64,000 bases of DNA. Source: SZUA-309 sp965215995 (lineage in GTDB: Bacteria > Pseudomonadota > Gammaproteobacteria > Pseudomonadales > Azotimanducaceae). Each line of letters opens with the position of its first letter. Position 1 is the first letter of the stretch. Location of the stretch: NCBI GenBank assembly GCA_965215995.1, contig OZ244128.1, positions 4,712,001 to 4,776,000 on the forward strand, read 5' to 3'. The translations under genes and the position numbers were made by a program. Shown here in pieces: positions 17,602-26,592 of this stretch. Under the pieces are notes generated by a model. That model made no database searches. It saw only the letters and a program-made list of their open reading frames with translations, and had not been told where the DNA came from.

Positions 17602-18459
17602 ATGTCAGCCGAACCGCAGCGCACTCTTCTGGGCGTGAGCCTGATGTCTTCTGCCATGTTTATGGCTGCTGGGATCGACATCGCCGTGAAGGCGCTTACC
17701 GGAGGGTTTGACACGCCGCAGATCGTGTTGCTGCGTTCGCTGTTCGCGCTGCCCATCGTGCTCCTGATCTGCCACCACCAATCCGGACTCCGGTCCCTCG
17801 CTAAGCCACGTTGGGGCTGGCAGGCATACCGAGGGTTTCTCACTGCTGGAGCAAACTTCGGTTTCTTCTATGCGTTGGCGCACGTGCCGATCGTCACCGC
17901 CCTGATGCTGAGTTACATCGGCCCGGTGCTCATCGTGCTGCTCTCCCGGCCGCTGCTGAGCGAACGGGTGGGCTTACATCAATGGCTCGGTATCAGCGTT
18001 GCGTTCACCGGCGTTCTCGTCGTGCTGCGACCAGACTCTCTGTCTCTGCCGCCGGCGGCGCTGGCTATCTTCGGCTCGGCCCTGTGCTGGGCACTTCTGT
18101 CGATCAGCAATCGTCGTCTGGCAGGAGAGGTGCCGACCGGTGTGCTGACTTTCTACACCGTACCCATCAGCGCGCTGCTGGCCGGGCTGCTGACCATCGG
18201 CAACTGGACTGCACCAGTGGGCACGGATTGGCTGCTGTTTGCCGTCGCCGGTTGTTGTGGCGCCAGCGCCCATCTGCTGGTAGCCATGGCCTACCGGCAC
18301 GCAAATGCAGCTGTCATCGCACCATTCGAGTACACGGCGCTGATCTGGATCTCGCTGGCCGGGTACCTGTTCTGGAATGAGCAACCGGATGCGTTGATCT
18401 GGGTAGGAGGTGCGGCGGTGATCCTGGGTGGCTGGCTGGCGATGCGCAGCAGGGAATAG
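17602..18459 (+). CDS. EamA-family DMT transporter
   Basis: About 285 residues with ten hydrophobic helices in two EamA repeats (first about 5-135, second about 145-280). Typical segments are YIGPVLIVLLSRPLLSERV and EYTALIWISLAGYLFWNE. It is likely an inner-membrane exporter of metabolites or amino acids. ATG 17602 (MSAEPQR) gives the usual short N terminus; ATG 17572 is also in frame and would nearly touch the divergent gene. Confidence 0.88.
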   Translation: MSAEPQRTLLGVSLMSSAMFMAAGIDIAVKALTGGFDTPQIVLLRSLFALPIVLLICHHQSGLRSLAKPRWGWQAYRGFLTAGANFGFFYALAHVPIVTALMLSYIGPVLIVLLSRPLLSERVGLHQWLGISVAFTGVLVVLRPDSLSLPPAALAIFGSALCWALLSISNRRLAGEVPTGVLTFYTVPISALLAGLLTIGNWTAPVGTDWLLFAVAGCCGASAHLLVAMAYRHANAAVIAPFEYTALIWISLAGYLFWNEQPDALIWVGGAAVILGGWLAMRSRE

Positions 18460-18546
18460 TTGATGACTCAGGTTGCTTGAGTATCCCTTGGTTCGGGGAA
18501 CGAACGGGTGTACTTTCCTCCCCTGCAGATACACAGCGGGATTTGA

Positions 18547-18771
18547 TTGTTGGAAGGCGAGCTTCTGGAGCAGGGCCTTGAACTGATGCTGGCAGGGATG
18601 GGCACGGTGTTCGTGTTTCTGACCCTGCTGGTGTTTGCCACCACTGGCATGTCTGCCCTGGTCAGGAGATTCGAACCGGCCGAAGCCGCCGAGGCTGAAG
18701 GGCCGACCGAAGAGGAAGTTGCCGCCATCGCCGCTGCCATCACGTTGCATCGACGTAAGCAATCTCAGTGA
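18547..18771 (+). CDS. oadG: Oxaloacetate decarboxylase gamma subunit
   Basis: A 74-residue OadG protein with one membrane helix (LELMLAGMGTVFVFLTLLVFA without gaps), followed by an acidic/Ala-rich linker and the His-containing basic tail TLHRRKQSQ. The gamma subunit holds the complex together and binds zinc in the family. Start is TTG 18547, which keeps the conserved LLEQGLELML beginning; ATG 18586 would cut it. It begins the oadGAB operon, nine bases before oadA. Confidence 0.9.
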   Translation: MLEGELLEQGLELMLAGMGTVFVFLTLLVFATTGMSALVRRFEPAEAAEAEGPTEEEVAAIAAAITLHRRKQSQ

Positions 18772-18780
18772 GAGAACTCA

Positions 18781-20574
18781 ATGACTGACGCGAAACCGCT
18801 CGGCATCACCGAGCTGGTGTTACGAGACGCCCACCAGAGCCTGCTGGCGACCCGCATGCGGATTGAAGACATGCTGCCCATCGCCGGGAAGCTGGATCAG
18901 GTTGGTTTCTGGTCCATGGAGTCCTGGGGTGGGGCGACTTTCGATGCCTGCATCCGTTACCTGGGTGAAGACCCCTGGGAGCGGATCCGATTGCTGAAGG
19001 CCGCCATGCCGAACACGCCGCAGCAGATGCTGTTCCGTGGCCAGAATATCCTCGGTTACCGTCACTACGCCGACGACGTGGTCCGCAAGTTCGTCGAGCG
19101 GGCGGCCACCAATGGGGTGGACGTGTTCCGGATCTTCGATGCCATGAACGACATGCGCAATCTGAAGACCGCCATTGCCGCTACCATCGAGGTGGGCAGG
19201 CATGCCCAGGGCACTATCTCCTACACCGTCTCGCCTGTGCACACCATGGATCTCTGGATCGATCTGGGAAAAGAAATCGAAGACATGGGTGCTCACTCCA
19301 TCTGCATCAAGGACATGGCCGGGTTGCTGAAACCCTACGTCGCCTATGAGCTGGTCAGCCGTCTCAAAACCGAAACCAACCTGCCGGTGCACATGCAGTG
19401 TCACGCCACCACCGGCATGTCGACGGCGACTTACCTGAAAGCTATCGAGGCGGGCATCGACAACGTGGACACGGCTGTCAGCTCCATGAGCATGACGTAC
19501 GGCCACTCGGCAACGGAGTCGCTGGTCGCCATTCTGGACGAAACGGATCGATCGACCGGACTCGACATCCGTCTGCTCGAGGAGATCGCCGCATACTTCC
19601 GCGAGGTGCGGAAGAAATACGCCAAGTTCGAAGGCTCCCTCAAAGGCGTGGATTCCCGGATTCTCGTGGCTCAGGTTCCGGGCGGTATGCTCACGAATCT
19701 CGAGAATCAGCTTCGCGAGCAGAACGCCGCTGACAAGCTGGACGAAGTGCTGGAGGAGATACCGCGGGTACGAGAGGACCTCGGCATGATCCCCTTGGTC
19801 ACGCCCACCTCACAGATCGTTGGTACTCAGTCGGTGATCAACGTGCTGACCGGTGAGCGCTACAAGAACATCACCAAAGAAACCGCCGGCGTTCTGAAAG
19901 GTGAGTATGGGTCCACCCCGGCACCGCTCGATGCAGAGCTCCAGGCGAAGGTGCTGGCTGGTGCGGAAGCAATTACTGTCCGACCGGCGGACAGGCTGGA
20001 AGACGAGATGGATGCGCTCACGACCGAGCTCAAGAAGATCGCTGAAGAAAAGACGATTCGGCTTTGTGACGAGCCGGTGGACGATGTGTTGACGTACGCG
20101 CTATTCGCACAGACGGCTCTGAAGTTTCTCGAGAATAGAGGCAATCCGGATGCGTTCGAACCTGCGCCGGGGACCGAACCGGAGCCCGCGGCTGCAGCTC
20201 AGATCGCACCAGGTGGTGCCGCCGGTCAGAGCGCAGGTGTGTACGATGTGCGTGTGAATGGCAAGCCGTTCACGGTGGAGGTGGCCGAGAGCGGCCAGCT
20301 TGCCAGCGTGCAGCCTGCGGTGGCTAGCCCGGTAGCCACCGCCGCGGCTGCGAGCGGTTCGGGTGAGCCGGTACCAGCCGGGCTCGCCGGCAATGTGTTC
20401 AAGGTGCTGGTCGGCGTGGGCGATACGGTCAACGAAGGTCAGCCCGTGCTCGTGGTCGAAGCCATGAAGATGGAAACCGAAGTGGCCGCCCCACGGGGGG
20501 GTGCGGTCACGGCTGTCCATGTGCAGGAAGGGGATGCGGTCGCCGTTGGTGATCCCCTGATCAGCATCGGCTGA
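18781..20574 (+). CDS. oadA: Oxaloacetate decarboxylase alpha subunit
   Basis: A 597-residue protein. The carboxyltransferase domain (about 5-300) begins ITELVLRDAHQSLLATRMR with WGGATFD and IKDMAGLLKP. It is followed by the conserved PYC/OADA domain, a Pro/Ala-rich hinge and a biotinyl domain with EAMKMETE, biotinylated Lys at 563. It transfers carboxylate from oxaloacetate to biotin. OadB then releases CO2 and pumps sodium. The order G-A-B is standard. A biotin ligase must be elsewhere. Confidence 0.97.
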   Translation: MTDAKPLGITELVLRDAHQSLLATRMRIEDMLPIAGKLDQVGFWSMESWGGATFDACIRYLGEDPWERIRLLKAAMPNTPQQMLFRGQNILGYRHYADDVVRKFVERAATNGVDVFRIFDAMNDMRNLKTAIAATIEVGRHAQGTISYTVSPVHTMDLWIDLGKEIEDMGAHSICIKDMAGLLKPYVAYELVSRLKTETNLPVHMQCHATTGMSTATYLKAIEAGIDNVDTAVSSMSMTYGHSATESLVAILDETDRSTGLDIRLLEEIAAYFREVRKKYAKFEGSLKGVDSRILVAQVPGGMLTNLENQLREQNAADKLDEVLEEIPRVREDLGMIPLVTPTSQIVGTQSVINVLTGERYKNITKETAGVLKGEYGSTPAPLDAELQAKVLAGAEAITVRPADRLEDEMDALTTELKKIAEEKTIRLCDEPVDDVLTYALFAQTALKFLENRGNPDAFEPAPGTEPEPAAAAQIAPGGAAGQSAGVYDVRVNGKPFTVEVAESGQLASVQPAVASPVATAAAASGSGEPVPAGLAGNVFKVLVGVGDTVNEGQPVLVVEAMKMETEVAAPRGGAVTAVHVQEGDAVAVGDPLISIG

Positions 20575-20577
20575 CCG

Positions 20578-21708
20578 TTGGAGCTCATCGACGAAATCTG
20601 GCGAGGCTCCGGTCTCTATCAGCTGAGCCTTGGTCAGGCTGTCATGATCGGCGTAGGCCTGCTGCTGCTGTATCTGGCGATCGCCAAAAAGTTCGAACCG
20701 CTACTGCTCGTCACCATCGGCTTCGGCGGAATCCTGAGCAACATTCCCGGGGTAGAGATCGCGACCGGAGATGGTCTGCTGCATCTGGTCTATATGGTGG
20801 GCATTGCGACCGGCGCGTTCCCGCTCATCATCTTCATGGGGGTGGGCGCGATGACGGACTTCGGACCGCTGCTTGCGAATCCGAAAACCCTCTTTCTTGG
20901 TGCTGCAGCCCAGTTCGGCATCTTTGCCACGCTGCTCGGTGCGCTTGGCCTGACGGCGGCAGGTCTTTTTGATTTCAGCGTTCGGGAAGCTGCTGCCATC
21001 GGCATAATCGGCGGGGCGGATGGTCCCACCGCCATCTACGTTGCCGGTATGCTGGCGCCGGATCTGCTTGGCGCCATCGCGGTCGCTGCATACTCCTACA
21101 TGGCATTGGTACCCCTGATCCAGCCGCCGATCATGAAGCTTCTGACCACGGCCGATGAGCGAAAGATCGAGATGGTTCAGCTGCGGGAAGTCTCAAAGCT
21201 CGAGCGGATTCTATTCCCCCTGCTGCTGTTGCTGCTTGTGGCCCTGCTCCTGCCTTCCGCGGCACCGCTACTCGGCATGTTCTGCTTCGGCAACCTGATG
21301 AAGGAGTGTGGAGTGGTCGACCGCTTGTCGGACACGACCCAGAATGCGCTCATCAACATCGTCACGATTTTCCTGGGCCTCGCCGTCGGTTCGAAGCTCG
21401 GCGCGGAGCAGTTTCTGCAGTCGAGCACGCTGGGCATACTGCTGCTTGGCATGGTTGCGTTCGCCATCGGCACCGCCGCGGGGGTGCTCATGGCCAAGCT
21501 GATGAATCGTCTTTCCTCCACGCCCATCAATCCGCTGATTGGTGCCGCGGGTGTCTCAGCGGTGCCAATGGCTGCCCGGGTGGCTAACCGGGTTGGCCTC
21601 GAAGCAAACCCGCATAACTACCTGCTCATGCACGCGATGGGCCCGAACGTGGCCGGTGTAATCGGCTCAGCGGTGGCAGCGGGCATCATGATCATGTTCA
21701 CTTCTTGA
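20578..21708 (+). CDS. oadB: Sodium-pumping decarboxylase beta subunit
   Basis: A 376-residue polytopic protein. The TTG start at 20578 gives LELIDEIWRGSGLYQLSLGQ, the normal family N terminus, three bases after the oadA stop. Core motifs are NPKTLFLGAAAQFGIFATL and GIIGGADGPTAIYVA, whose Asp is central to sodium translocation, and NPLIGAAGVSAVPMAARV. It decarboxylates carboxybiotin and exports Na+. The complex conserves the free energy of oxaloacetate decarboxylation as a sodium gradient. Confidence 0.97.
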   Translation: MELIDEIWRGSGLYQLSLGQAVMIGVGLLLLYLAIAKKFEPLLLVTIGFGGILSNIPGVEIATGDGLLHLVYMVGIATGAFPLIIFMGVGAMTDFGPLLANPKTLFLGAAAQFGIFATLLGALGLTAAGLFDFSVREAAAIGIIGGADGPTAIYVAGMLAPDLLGAIAVAAYSYMALVPLIQPPIMKLLTTADERKIEMVQLREVSKLERILFPLLLLLLVALLLPSAAPLLGMFCFGNLMKECGVVDRLSDTTQNALINIVTIFLGLAVGSKLGAEQFLQSSTLGILLLGMVAFAIGTAAGVLMAKLMNRLSSTPINPLIGAAGVSAVPMAARVANRVGLEANPHNYLLMHAMGPNVAGVIGSAVAAGIMIMFTS

Positions 21709-21714
21709 GCTAAC

Positions 21715-21752
21715 CTGTTAAAATCATGGGCTTTTCTCCACTTCTTTAACAG
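21715..21752. promoter_or_regulatory. Inverted repeat ahead of the SPOR gene
   Basis: CTGTTAAA at 21715-21722 is mirrored by TTTAACAG at 21745-21752, with 22 bases between, ten bases before the next start codon. It could be an operator or part of a weak terminator after oadB. No regulator is suggested by the neighbours. Confidence 0.35.
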
Positions 21753-21762
21753 CGGGAAGCTC

Positions 21763-24700
21763 ATGCTCTGTCGACCCCTCACGGCTGGCCTTGGCTTGCT
21801 CCTTCTGCTGCTGGCCGGCTCCCTGCAGGCAGCGGACGAGTACTGGGTCACTGTCGGCAGCTATCGAACTCTCGAAAGTGCCGAAGCGGCGCGCAGCCAG
21901 GCGAGCGAGCAATTGCCGGAATCCTTCGGCATTGCCGAGGCGCAACTCGGTTCCGGTCTCTGGTACCGGGTGCTGGCCGGTCCGTATCTGACCGAGGAGA
22001 TTGCCCGCCACATCCGCGATGAAGCGGTGCGAAGCGGCTTCGGCAACGCCTGGGTGGTGTCGACGGCACCATCGCTGGTGTCTGCACCGTCAACGAGTGG
22101 CTACTCAACAGATGACTACGATCCGGAGCGTTACACCTACGACACGACGCTGGACGATGATCTGAGTTCGGACCGTTTCGACTCTGAGCCATCCCGCTAC
22201 AGCATGCCGGCCTCTGAACCCGCGGACATTCCCGGTTTCAATGCCCCGATACGTGAAGAACGGGAAAAAGAGCACAAGCTCATCTCTGAACCACCGGAAG
22301 GCTATCGACTGCATGAGCTGAACCGGGATCAGGCTGCACTGGACTGGACGAGTCCGTTTCTTCTGGCGAGCAATCAGGCGCATGTGATCGGCGCTGCCCT
22401 GGCCGCACAGGCGGACGCGGTCAGTGTGAACGGCACGGCAAACGCTGCATCGCTTGCGCCGATCACCGTGGATACTGCCCAGGACGAACCGCTGGTGTTG
22501 CAGCAGTGGGATCACAAGCAAGCAGACGTGAAGATCGACGGCAAGCTGGAGGAAACAGCCTGGCACCATGCCATGGCGGTCCGGCAGCTCAAGGTCACCG
22601 AGCCGGATACCTTGGTTACCCCCAGATACGACACGGAAGTACGACTCTTCTACACCGAGCGAGGTGTCTACGTCTCCTTCGACATGGAGCAGCCCCAGGA
22701 AACGCTCGTACGGCGGCTGTCTTCTCGGGACAACAGGGATGTGGAGCGTGACTATGTCTCCTTTACGCTCGATACCTCCGGGTCGGCGCGCTATGCCTAC
22801 TGGATGACCCTCGCGCTGGGCGATACCCAGATGGACGGCACGGCGCTGCCGGAACGGCAGTTCTCATCGAACTGGGATGGCGCCTGGTGGGGCGCGACGG
22901 CAGAAACGGAACGGGGTTGGTCGGCTGAGTTTTTCGTACCCTGGTCGCAGATGACCATGCCCAAGCAGGAGGCGGACGGACGTCGGCGAATGGGATTTTA
23001 CGGCGCCCGCGAGGTGGCACATCTCGGCGAAAGATGGGCCTGGCCGGCGCTGCCGCAGTCTCAGCCCAAATTCATGAGCGCCTTTCAGTCACTGGAACTC
23101 GCCGGTGTTAATCCGCGCCAGCAGTGGAGTCTGTTTCCTTATGCTTCCGGCACCGGCGATATGGTCTCAGAGGAGACGGACCTCAAAGCCGGGCTGGATA
23201 TGTTCTGGCGGCCATCGACAAACACGCAGCTGACCGCCACCGTCAATCCGGACTTCGGCACCGTGGAAGCGGATGAAGTGATTGTGAACCTCACGGCTTT
23301 CGAGACGTTCTTCCCGGAAAAGCGGCTGTTTTTTCTCGAAGGCCGGGAGATCTTCGAGGCAACGCCAAGGACGCGCAGCTGGGAGCCTGTGACACTGCTC
23401 AACACCCGGCGGATCGGCAGTAGTCCTCGTATCTCGGTAGCGGACGAAGATGAGGACATTCCCGACCAGGAGAGCGGGCAACCCACCGAGCTCTACGGTG
23501 CAGGAAAGGTCACCGGGCAGGTTGGAGGCGTCCGTTACGGCATCATGGCAGCTGCCGAGCAGGACACGTCACTTGAAAACGGGGAGAGTGAACACCTCGA
23601 GGCATTCGGCCGGGACTATGCCGTGGCGCGTGTCCTTTACGAGAACAATCAGGGTGGGGCCTATCGGGCGCTCGGTGCCATGGGTACCTTCACAACGCAC
23701 CCGGATGAAGATGCGGCTACTGCAGGTCTCGACTATCACTATCTGTCCGGCTCCGGTGACTGGAAGCTGGATGGCCAGTTTCTGTACTCGGATCTCGATC
23801 TGGAAGGCACGGGCGCCGGTGGCTTCGTGGATCTGGAGTACGCGCCGCGGCAAGGCATGAAGTACATCTTTGGTTACACCCACTTTGATCGCGGTCTCGA
23901 TCTGAATGACGCCGGCTTTCTACGCCGCAATGACGTCACTGGCGGGCGGATTGGCACGGAGTGGATCAAGTCGGGATTTGAGAGCTTCCGTGACTTCAAG
24001 ATCGAGACGTTTCTGCGCTATGAAGAGAACCTGGATGGCTATGCGATTCGGAGCGGGTTTGGTGGAGAAGGTGAGTTCACTCTGAACAACCTGCATGCGA
24101 TCGAGCTGGGCCTGAAGTACTTTCCTGCACGCTACGACGACCGCAACAGCTTTGGCAACGGGACCTATCGCATCAACGAGCGACCGTCTATCGAGGTCGG
24201 CTACAACACGGACCACGCGAAAGCGTTCAGTGGCTGGGCCTTCACCAAGTGGGAGGGCGACGGCGTTGATGGTCAGAAGCTGGAAAGCGGTCTCGGCGTC
24301 ACTTGGCGGCCCGTCGATCGGCTGAGCTTTGCGCTGGGTACTACCTATCAGGTACGGGAAGGCTGGCTGTTGCATTCCGAGGACCAGTATATGACCGCCT
24401 TCGATGCCGAAGAGTGGCAACCTGAGCTGAAGATGGACTTCTTCCTGAACGCAAAGCAGGAGCTGCGGCTCAAGTTGCAGTGGGTCGGCATCAAGGCATT
24501 CGAGGATAAGTTCTACGAGATCCCCAATGATCCCGGTGACCTGGAGGAGATCGAGAAACCCACTGTGGAATCAGAGGATTTCAGCATCTCCAGCATGAAC
24601 TTCCAGATCCGCTATCGCTGGCAGATCGCGCCGCTTTCTGATGTGTTCCTCGTGTATACCAAGGTCGGCTACGATGAGTCGACGGATGTGAGCTTCAGCA

Positions 24701-24777
24701 GGATGTTCCAGAATGCCTGGGAAGACCCACTCGGCGAGCAGCTGGTGCTCAAGGTCCGGTATCGGGTCGGTACCTGA
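21763..24777 (+). CDS. SPOR + DUF5916-type outer-membrane protein
   Basis: A 1004-residue protein. A signal peptide (about 1-23, ending LQAA) precedes a SPOR domain (about 25-105: YWVTVGSYRTLESAE to WYRVLAGPYLTEE). A disordered acidic linker follows. Next is a CBM9/DOMON-like domain (about 250-420: DVKIDGKLEETAW, YFTERGVYVSFD-like strand, GWSAEFFVPWSQM), then a long beta-rich C-terminal part resembling DUF5916 porin-like barrels (FPEKRLFFLEGREIF). SPOR domains bind septal denuded peptidoglycan. I infer an outer-membrane barrel tethered to peptidoglycan; its transported or bound substrate is unknown. Confidence 0.8.
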   Translation: MLCRPLTAGLGLLLLLLAGSLQAADEYWVTVGSYRTLESAEAARSQASEQLPESFGIAEAQLGSGLWYRVLAGPYLTEEIARHIRDEAVRSGFGNAWVVSTAPSLVSAPSTSGYSTDDYDPERYTYDTTLDDDLSSDRFDSEPSRYSMPASEPADIPGFNAPIREEREKEHKLISEPPEGYRLHELNRDQAALDWTSPFLLASNQAHVIGAALAAQADAVSVNGTANAASLAPITVDTAQDEPLVLQQWDHKQADVKIDGKLEETAWHHAMAVRQLKVTEPDTLVTPRYDTEVRLFYTERGVYVSFDMEQPQETLVRRLSSRDNRDVERDYVSFTLDTSGSARYAYWMTLALGDTQMDGTALPERQFSSNWDGAWWGATAETERGWSAEFFVPWSQMTMPKQEADGRRRMGFYGAREVAHLGERWAWPALPQSQPKFMSAFQSLELAGVNPRQQWSLFPYASGTGDMVSEETDLKAGLDMFWRPSTNTQLTATVNPDFGTVEADEVIVNLTAFETFFPEKRLFFLEGREIFEATPRTRSWEPVTLLNTRRIGSSPRISVADEDEDIPDQESGQPTELYGAGKVTGQVGGVRYGIMAAAEQDTSLENGESEHLEAFGRDYAVARVLYENNQGGAYRALGAMGTFTTHPDEDAATAGLDYHYLSGSGDWKLDGQFLYSDLDLEGTGAGGFVDLEYAPRQGMKYIFGYTHFDRGLDLNDAGFLRRNDVTGGRIGTEWIKSGFESFRDFKIETFLRYEENLDGYAIRSGFGGEGEFTLNNLHAIELGLKYFPARYDDRNSFGNGTYRINERPSIEVGYNTDHAKAFSGWAFTKWEGDGVDGQKLESGLGVTWRPVDRLSFALGTTYQVREGWLLHSEDQYMTAFDAEEWQPELKMDFFLNAKQELRLKLQWVGIKAFEDKFYEIPNDPGDLEEIEKPTVESEDFSISSMNFQIRYRWQIAPLSDVFLVYTKVGYDESTDVSFSRMFQNAWEDPLGEQLVLKVRYRVGT

Positions 24778-24821
24778 TCGCTCTGGACGCACCTCGATAG
24801 AGGAGTTAGCGTCTCCCCTTC

Positions 24822-24898
24822 GCCCCGGTGGCACAACTGGATAGCGCGGCCGCCTCCTAAGCGGCAGGTTACAGGTTCGATTCCTGTCCGGGGCGCCA
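24822..24898 (+). tRNA. tRNA-Arg(CCT)
   Basis: A full cloverleaf with GCCCCGG/CCGGGGC acceptor, D arm GGCACAACTGGATAGCG, anticodon stem GCCGC/GCGGC with loop CTCCTAA (anticodon CCT), and T arm ACAGGTTCGATTCCTGT. CCA is encoded. The last 16 bases begin a 43-bp segment repeated 0.94 kb downstream, the usual picture of an integration site in a tRNA 3' end. Confidence 0.96.
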
Positions 24899-24925
24899 AT
24901 CAAGTCAGTGAGTTACGTCGCGTTC
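24883..24925 (+). repeat. tRNA-end direct repeat, copy A
   Basis: The 43 bases begin with the last 16 of tRNA-Arg(CCT). They match 25821-25863 at 37 of 43 positions without gaps; both end GAGTTACGTCGCGTTC. Similarity continues, weaker and with a one-base gap, through TCGGTGGCCG. With copy B it encloses the nucleotidyltransferase gene. It is a candidate att site, but no integrase is present. Confidence 0.7.
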
Positions 24926-24983
24926 TCGAAAAGTCGGTGGCCGTGGCTGCGTTGTCTGCCACTTGCGGATGGCGATACGTTCT

Positions 24984-25691
24984 TCAAGAACTTCCATACA
25001 TTCGTCTCAATTCACGGAATACCATCTCGACTACGGTAGCGGCGTCAATGCCCCGATCTGCGCACCATTTTCGACCTTCTGATTTGGAGAGGATCACCTC
25101 ATCGTTCAGATACGCGAGTGTTCGGCAGGCGTTTGAGAAAACGTAATCTGATAGGTCCTCCGCCTGGCTCTGCGCCCACTCAAAGTCGCTGAGAACGGCA
25201 GCCAGGTAATCGGATCGCGGGACCTCGGGAAGGCCGCTCACAGGGAACGTGCCGGTGAGATCAATACCTCTTTCTCGTGCGACCACGAGATGCATAGCGA
25301 GATCGTCATCGGAAGGCGATTCGGGCAGGAATTGCGCTGACTCGAACCGCTCTCGATGCTCTTCGCCAAAGTGAAAGAGGTGCGGACACGGATGCTGCCA
25401 GCTCGCGAGTGCGTGGCTAGAGACAATGCTCAGCTCCAGTGGATGCGGGTCACCTGAGATCTTGAGAATCCCTTTTCCCGCCTGAGCCAGTTCCTGCTGA
25501 TCAGGGTCAGCGTCGACGATCACCAGCACGTCCAGGTCGCTGCTGTCAGGTTCAAACCCAGCGCTTGCGGCGGAACCGTGCAATATCACTCCCCGAAGTG
25601 TCGGCAGTGATTGACTCAGCAGATCGCACAGTCGCTGTAGCTGGTCGACCGCGCTCGGTGGAATCCGATCTTTTTGACGTAGCTCATTCAC
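24984..25691 (-). CDS. Aminoglycoside-type nucleotidyltransferase
   Basis: A 235-residue protein. The nucleotidyltransferase domain (about 20-110) has HGSAASAGFEPDSSDLDVLVIV, i.e. the G-S and D-x-D catalytic pattern, and a later single Glu in HPLELSIV. The C-terminal helical domain (about 130-230: YVFSNACRTLAYLNDEVILSKSEG split at the usual place) is like that of AadA/ANT proteins. The family adenylylates aminoglycosides, but the actual substrate is unproven. It lies alone between two copies of a tRNA-end repeat, opposite in strand to its neighbours, so acquisition is likely. Confidence 0.85.
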   Translation of the reverse strand: MNELRQKDRIPPSAVDQLQRLCDLLSQSLPTLRGVILHGSAASAGFEPDSSDLDVLVIVDADPDQQELAQAGKGILKISGDPHPLELSIVSSHALASWQHPCPHLFHFGEEHRERFESAQFLPESPSDDDLAMHLVVARERGIDLTGTFPVSGLPEVPRSDYLAAVLSDFEWAQSQAEDLSDYVFSNACRTLAYLNDEVILSKSEGRKWCADRGIDAATVVEMVFRELRRMYGSS

Positions 25692-25741
25692 AACAGATCA
25701 GATACAGCGAACGGGAGGGATAGGCAAACGGCCACTGTTGG

Positions 25742-25789
25742 AACGGATTCAAAATCGAAGTGGTTCATTCGGCAGGCTTTGAGGTGTAA
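25742..25789 (+). pseudogene. 3' fragment of a VOC-family gene
   Basis: The frame reads NGFKIEVVHSAGFEV then stop, the typical C-terminal strand of glyoxalase/bleomycin-resistance (VOC) proteins. Upstream the frame is closed by a TAG at 25721, with no start. It shares 17 identical bases (GGATTCAAAATCGAAGT) with a second fragment at 26611. It is probably a leftover of a gene broken by insertion or deletion. Confidence 0.5.
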
Positions 25790-25820
25790 TTCGCGGTGGT
25801 CGTTACTGGGCCGTCTTGGG

Positions 25821-25863
25821 CCTGTCCGGGGAACTAATGAAATCAATGAGTTACGTCGCGTTC
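25821..25863 (+). repeat. tRNA-end direct repeat, copy B
   Basis: CCTGTCCGGGG, from the 3' part of tRNA-Arg(CCT), is followed by AACTAATGAAATCAAT and GAGTTACGTCGCGTTC. It has 37 of 43 bases in common with copy A at 24883. Only the 3' end of a tRNA is present, not a whole gene. It lies just before the membrane methyltransferase gene. Confidence 0.68.
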
Positions 25864-25892
25864 GCCATTGCATCGGTGGCCGCAGGTACGCC

Positions 25893-26591
25893 GTGAGCGA
25901 GATTCAGCGGGCAACACCCCGTGATTGGCTTCGTCTGATCACGGTTCATATCTCAGTACCTCTGCTCTTGTTTTCCTGCGCAGGAGGGATCCGCTGGTGG
26001 CAGGCCTGGATCTTTTCCGTGCTCTTCGTAGCAGCCGGCATTGGGGGGCGTATCTGGGCTGAAGGGCGCCATCCAGGCCTGATGGCAGAACGAACCCGAT
26101 CCCTGAGGGCTGCAGATGTCAAAACATGGGATAGGGTCCTTGCCCCGCTAATGGCAGTGAGTCTGTCGTATCCGCTGGTCATTGTGGCGGGTCTGGATCA
26201 CCGCTTTGCTTGGTCACCCGCATTCCCAACCTGGTTCAACATCACCGGCTTGTCCTTGATCGCGATTGGCTACGCCTTCGCTGCCTGGGCTTTTGCGGAG
26301 AACCGGTTTTTCTCCAGCATGGTGCGCATCCAGACCGATCGAGGTCATCGGGTATGTGACAGCGGACCTTATCGAATCGTCCGGCACCCCGGTTACGCTG
26401 GGAGTCTTCTGGCACTGCCAGGCATCGTGCTGGCTTTAGGTTCTACCTGGACACTCCTTCCGGCTGGAGCCGCGCTGGTCGTCGCTGTGCTCCGAACCGT
26501 GCTCGAAGACAGGACGCTGCAGGAAGAGTTGCCGGGATATCGGGAGTACGCAAGCCACGTGAGGTATCGGCTGTTTCCTGGAATCTACTAG
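25893..26591 (+). CDS. Isoprenylcysteine methyltransferase-like membrane protein
   Basis: About 232 residues, with four to five membrane helices and a C-terminal core GPYRIVRHPGYAGSLLALPG, then EDRTLQEELPGYREYA, the SAM-binding signature of ICMT/PEMT-like methyltransferases. Bacterial members methylate lipids or unknown small molecules. GTG 25893 is the best start, since the upstream part of the frame overlaps the repeat and has no family resemblance. Its stop is followed directly by a second VOC gene fragment. Confidence 0.85.
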   Translation: MSEIQRATPRDWLRLITVHISVPLLLFSCAGGIRWWQAWIFSVLFVAAGIGGRIWAEGRHPGLMAERTRSLRAADVKTWDRVLAPLMAVSLSYPLVIVAGLDHRFAWSPAFPTWFNITGLSLIAIGYAFAAWAFAENRFFSSMVRIQTDRGHRVCDSGPYRIVRHPGYAGSLLALPGIVLALGSTWTLLPAGAALVVAVLRTVLEDRTLQEELPGYREYASHVRYRLFPGIY

Positions 26592-26592
26592 C

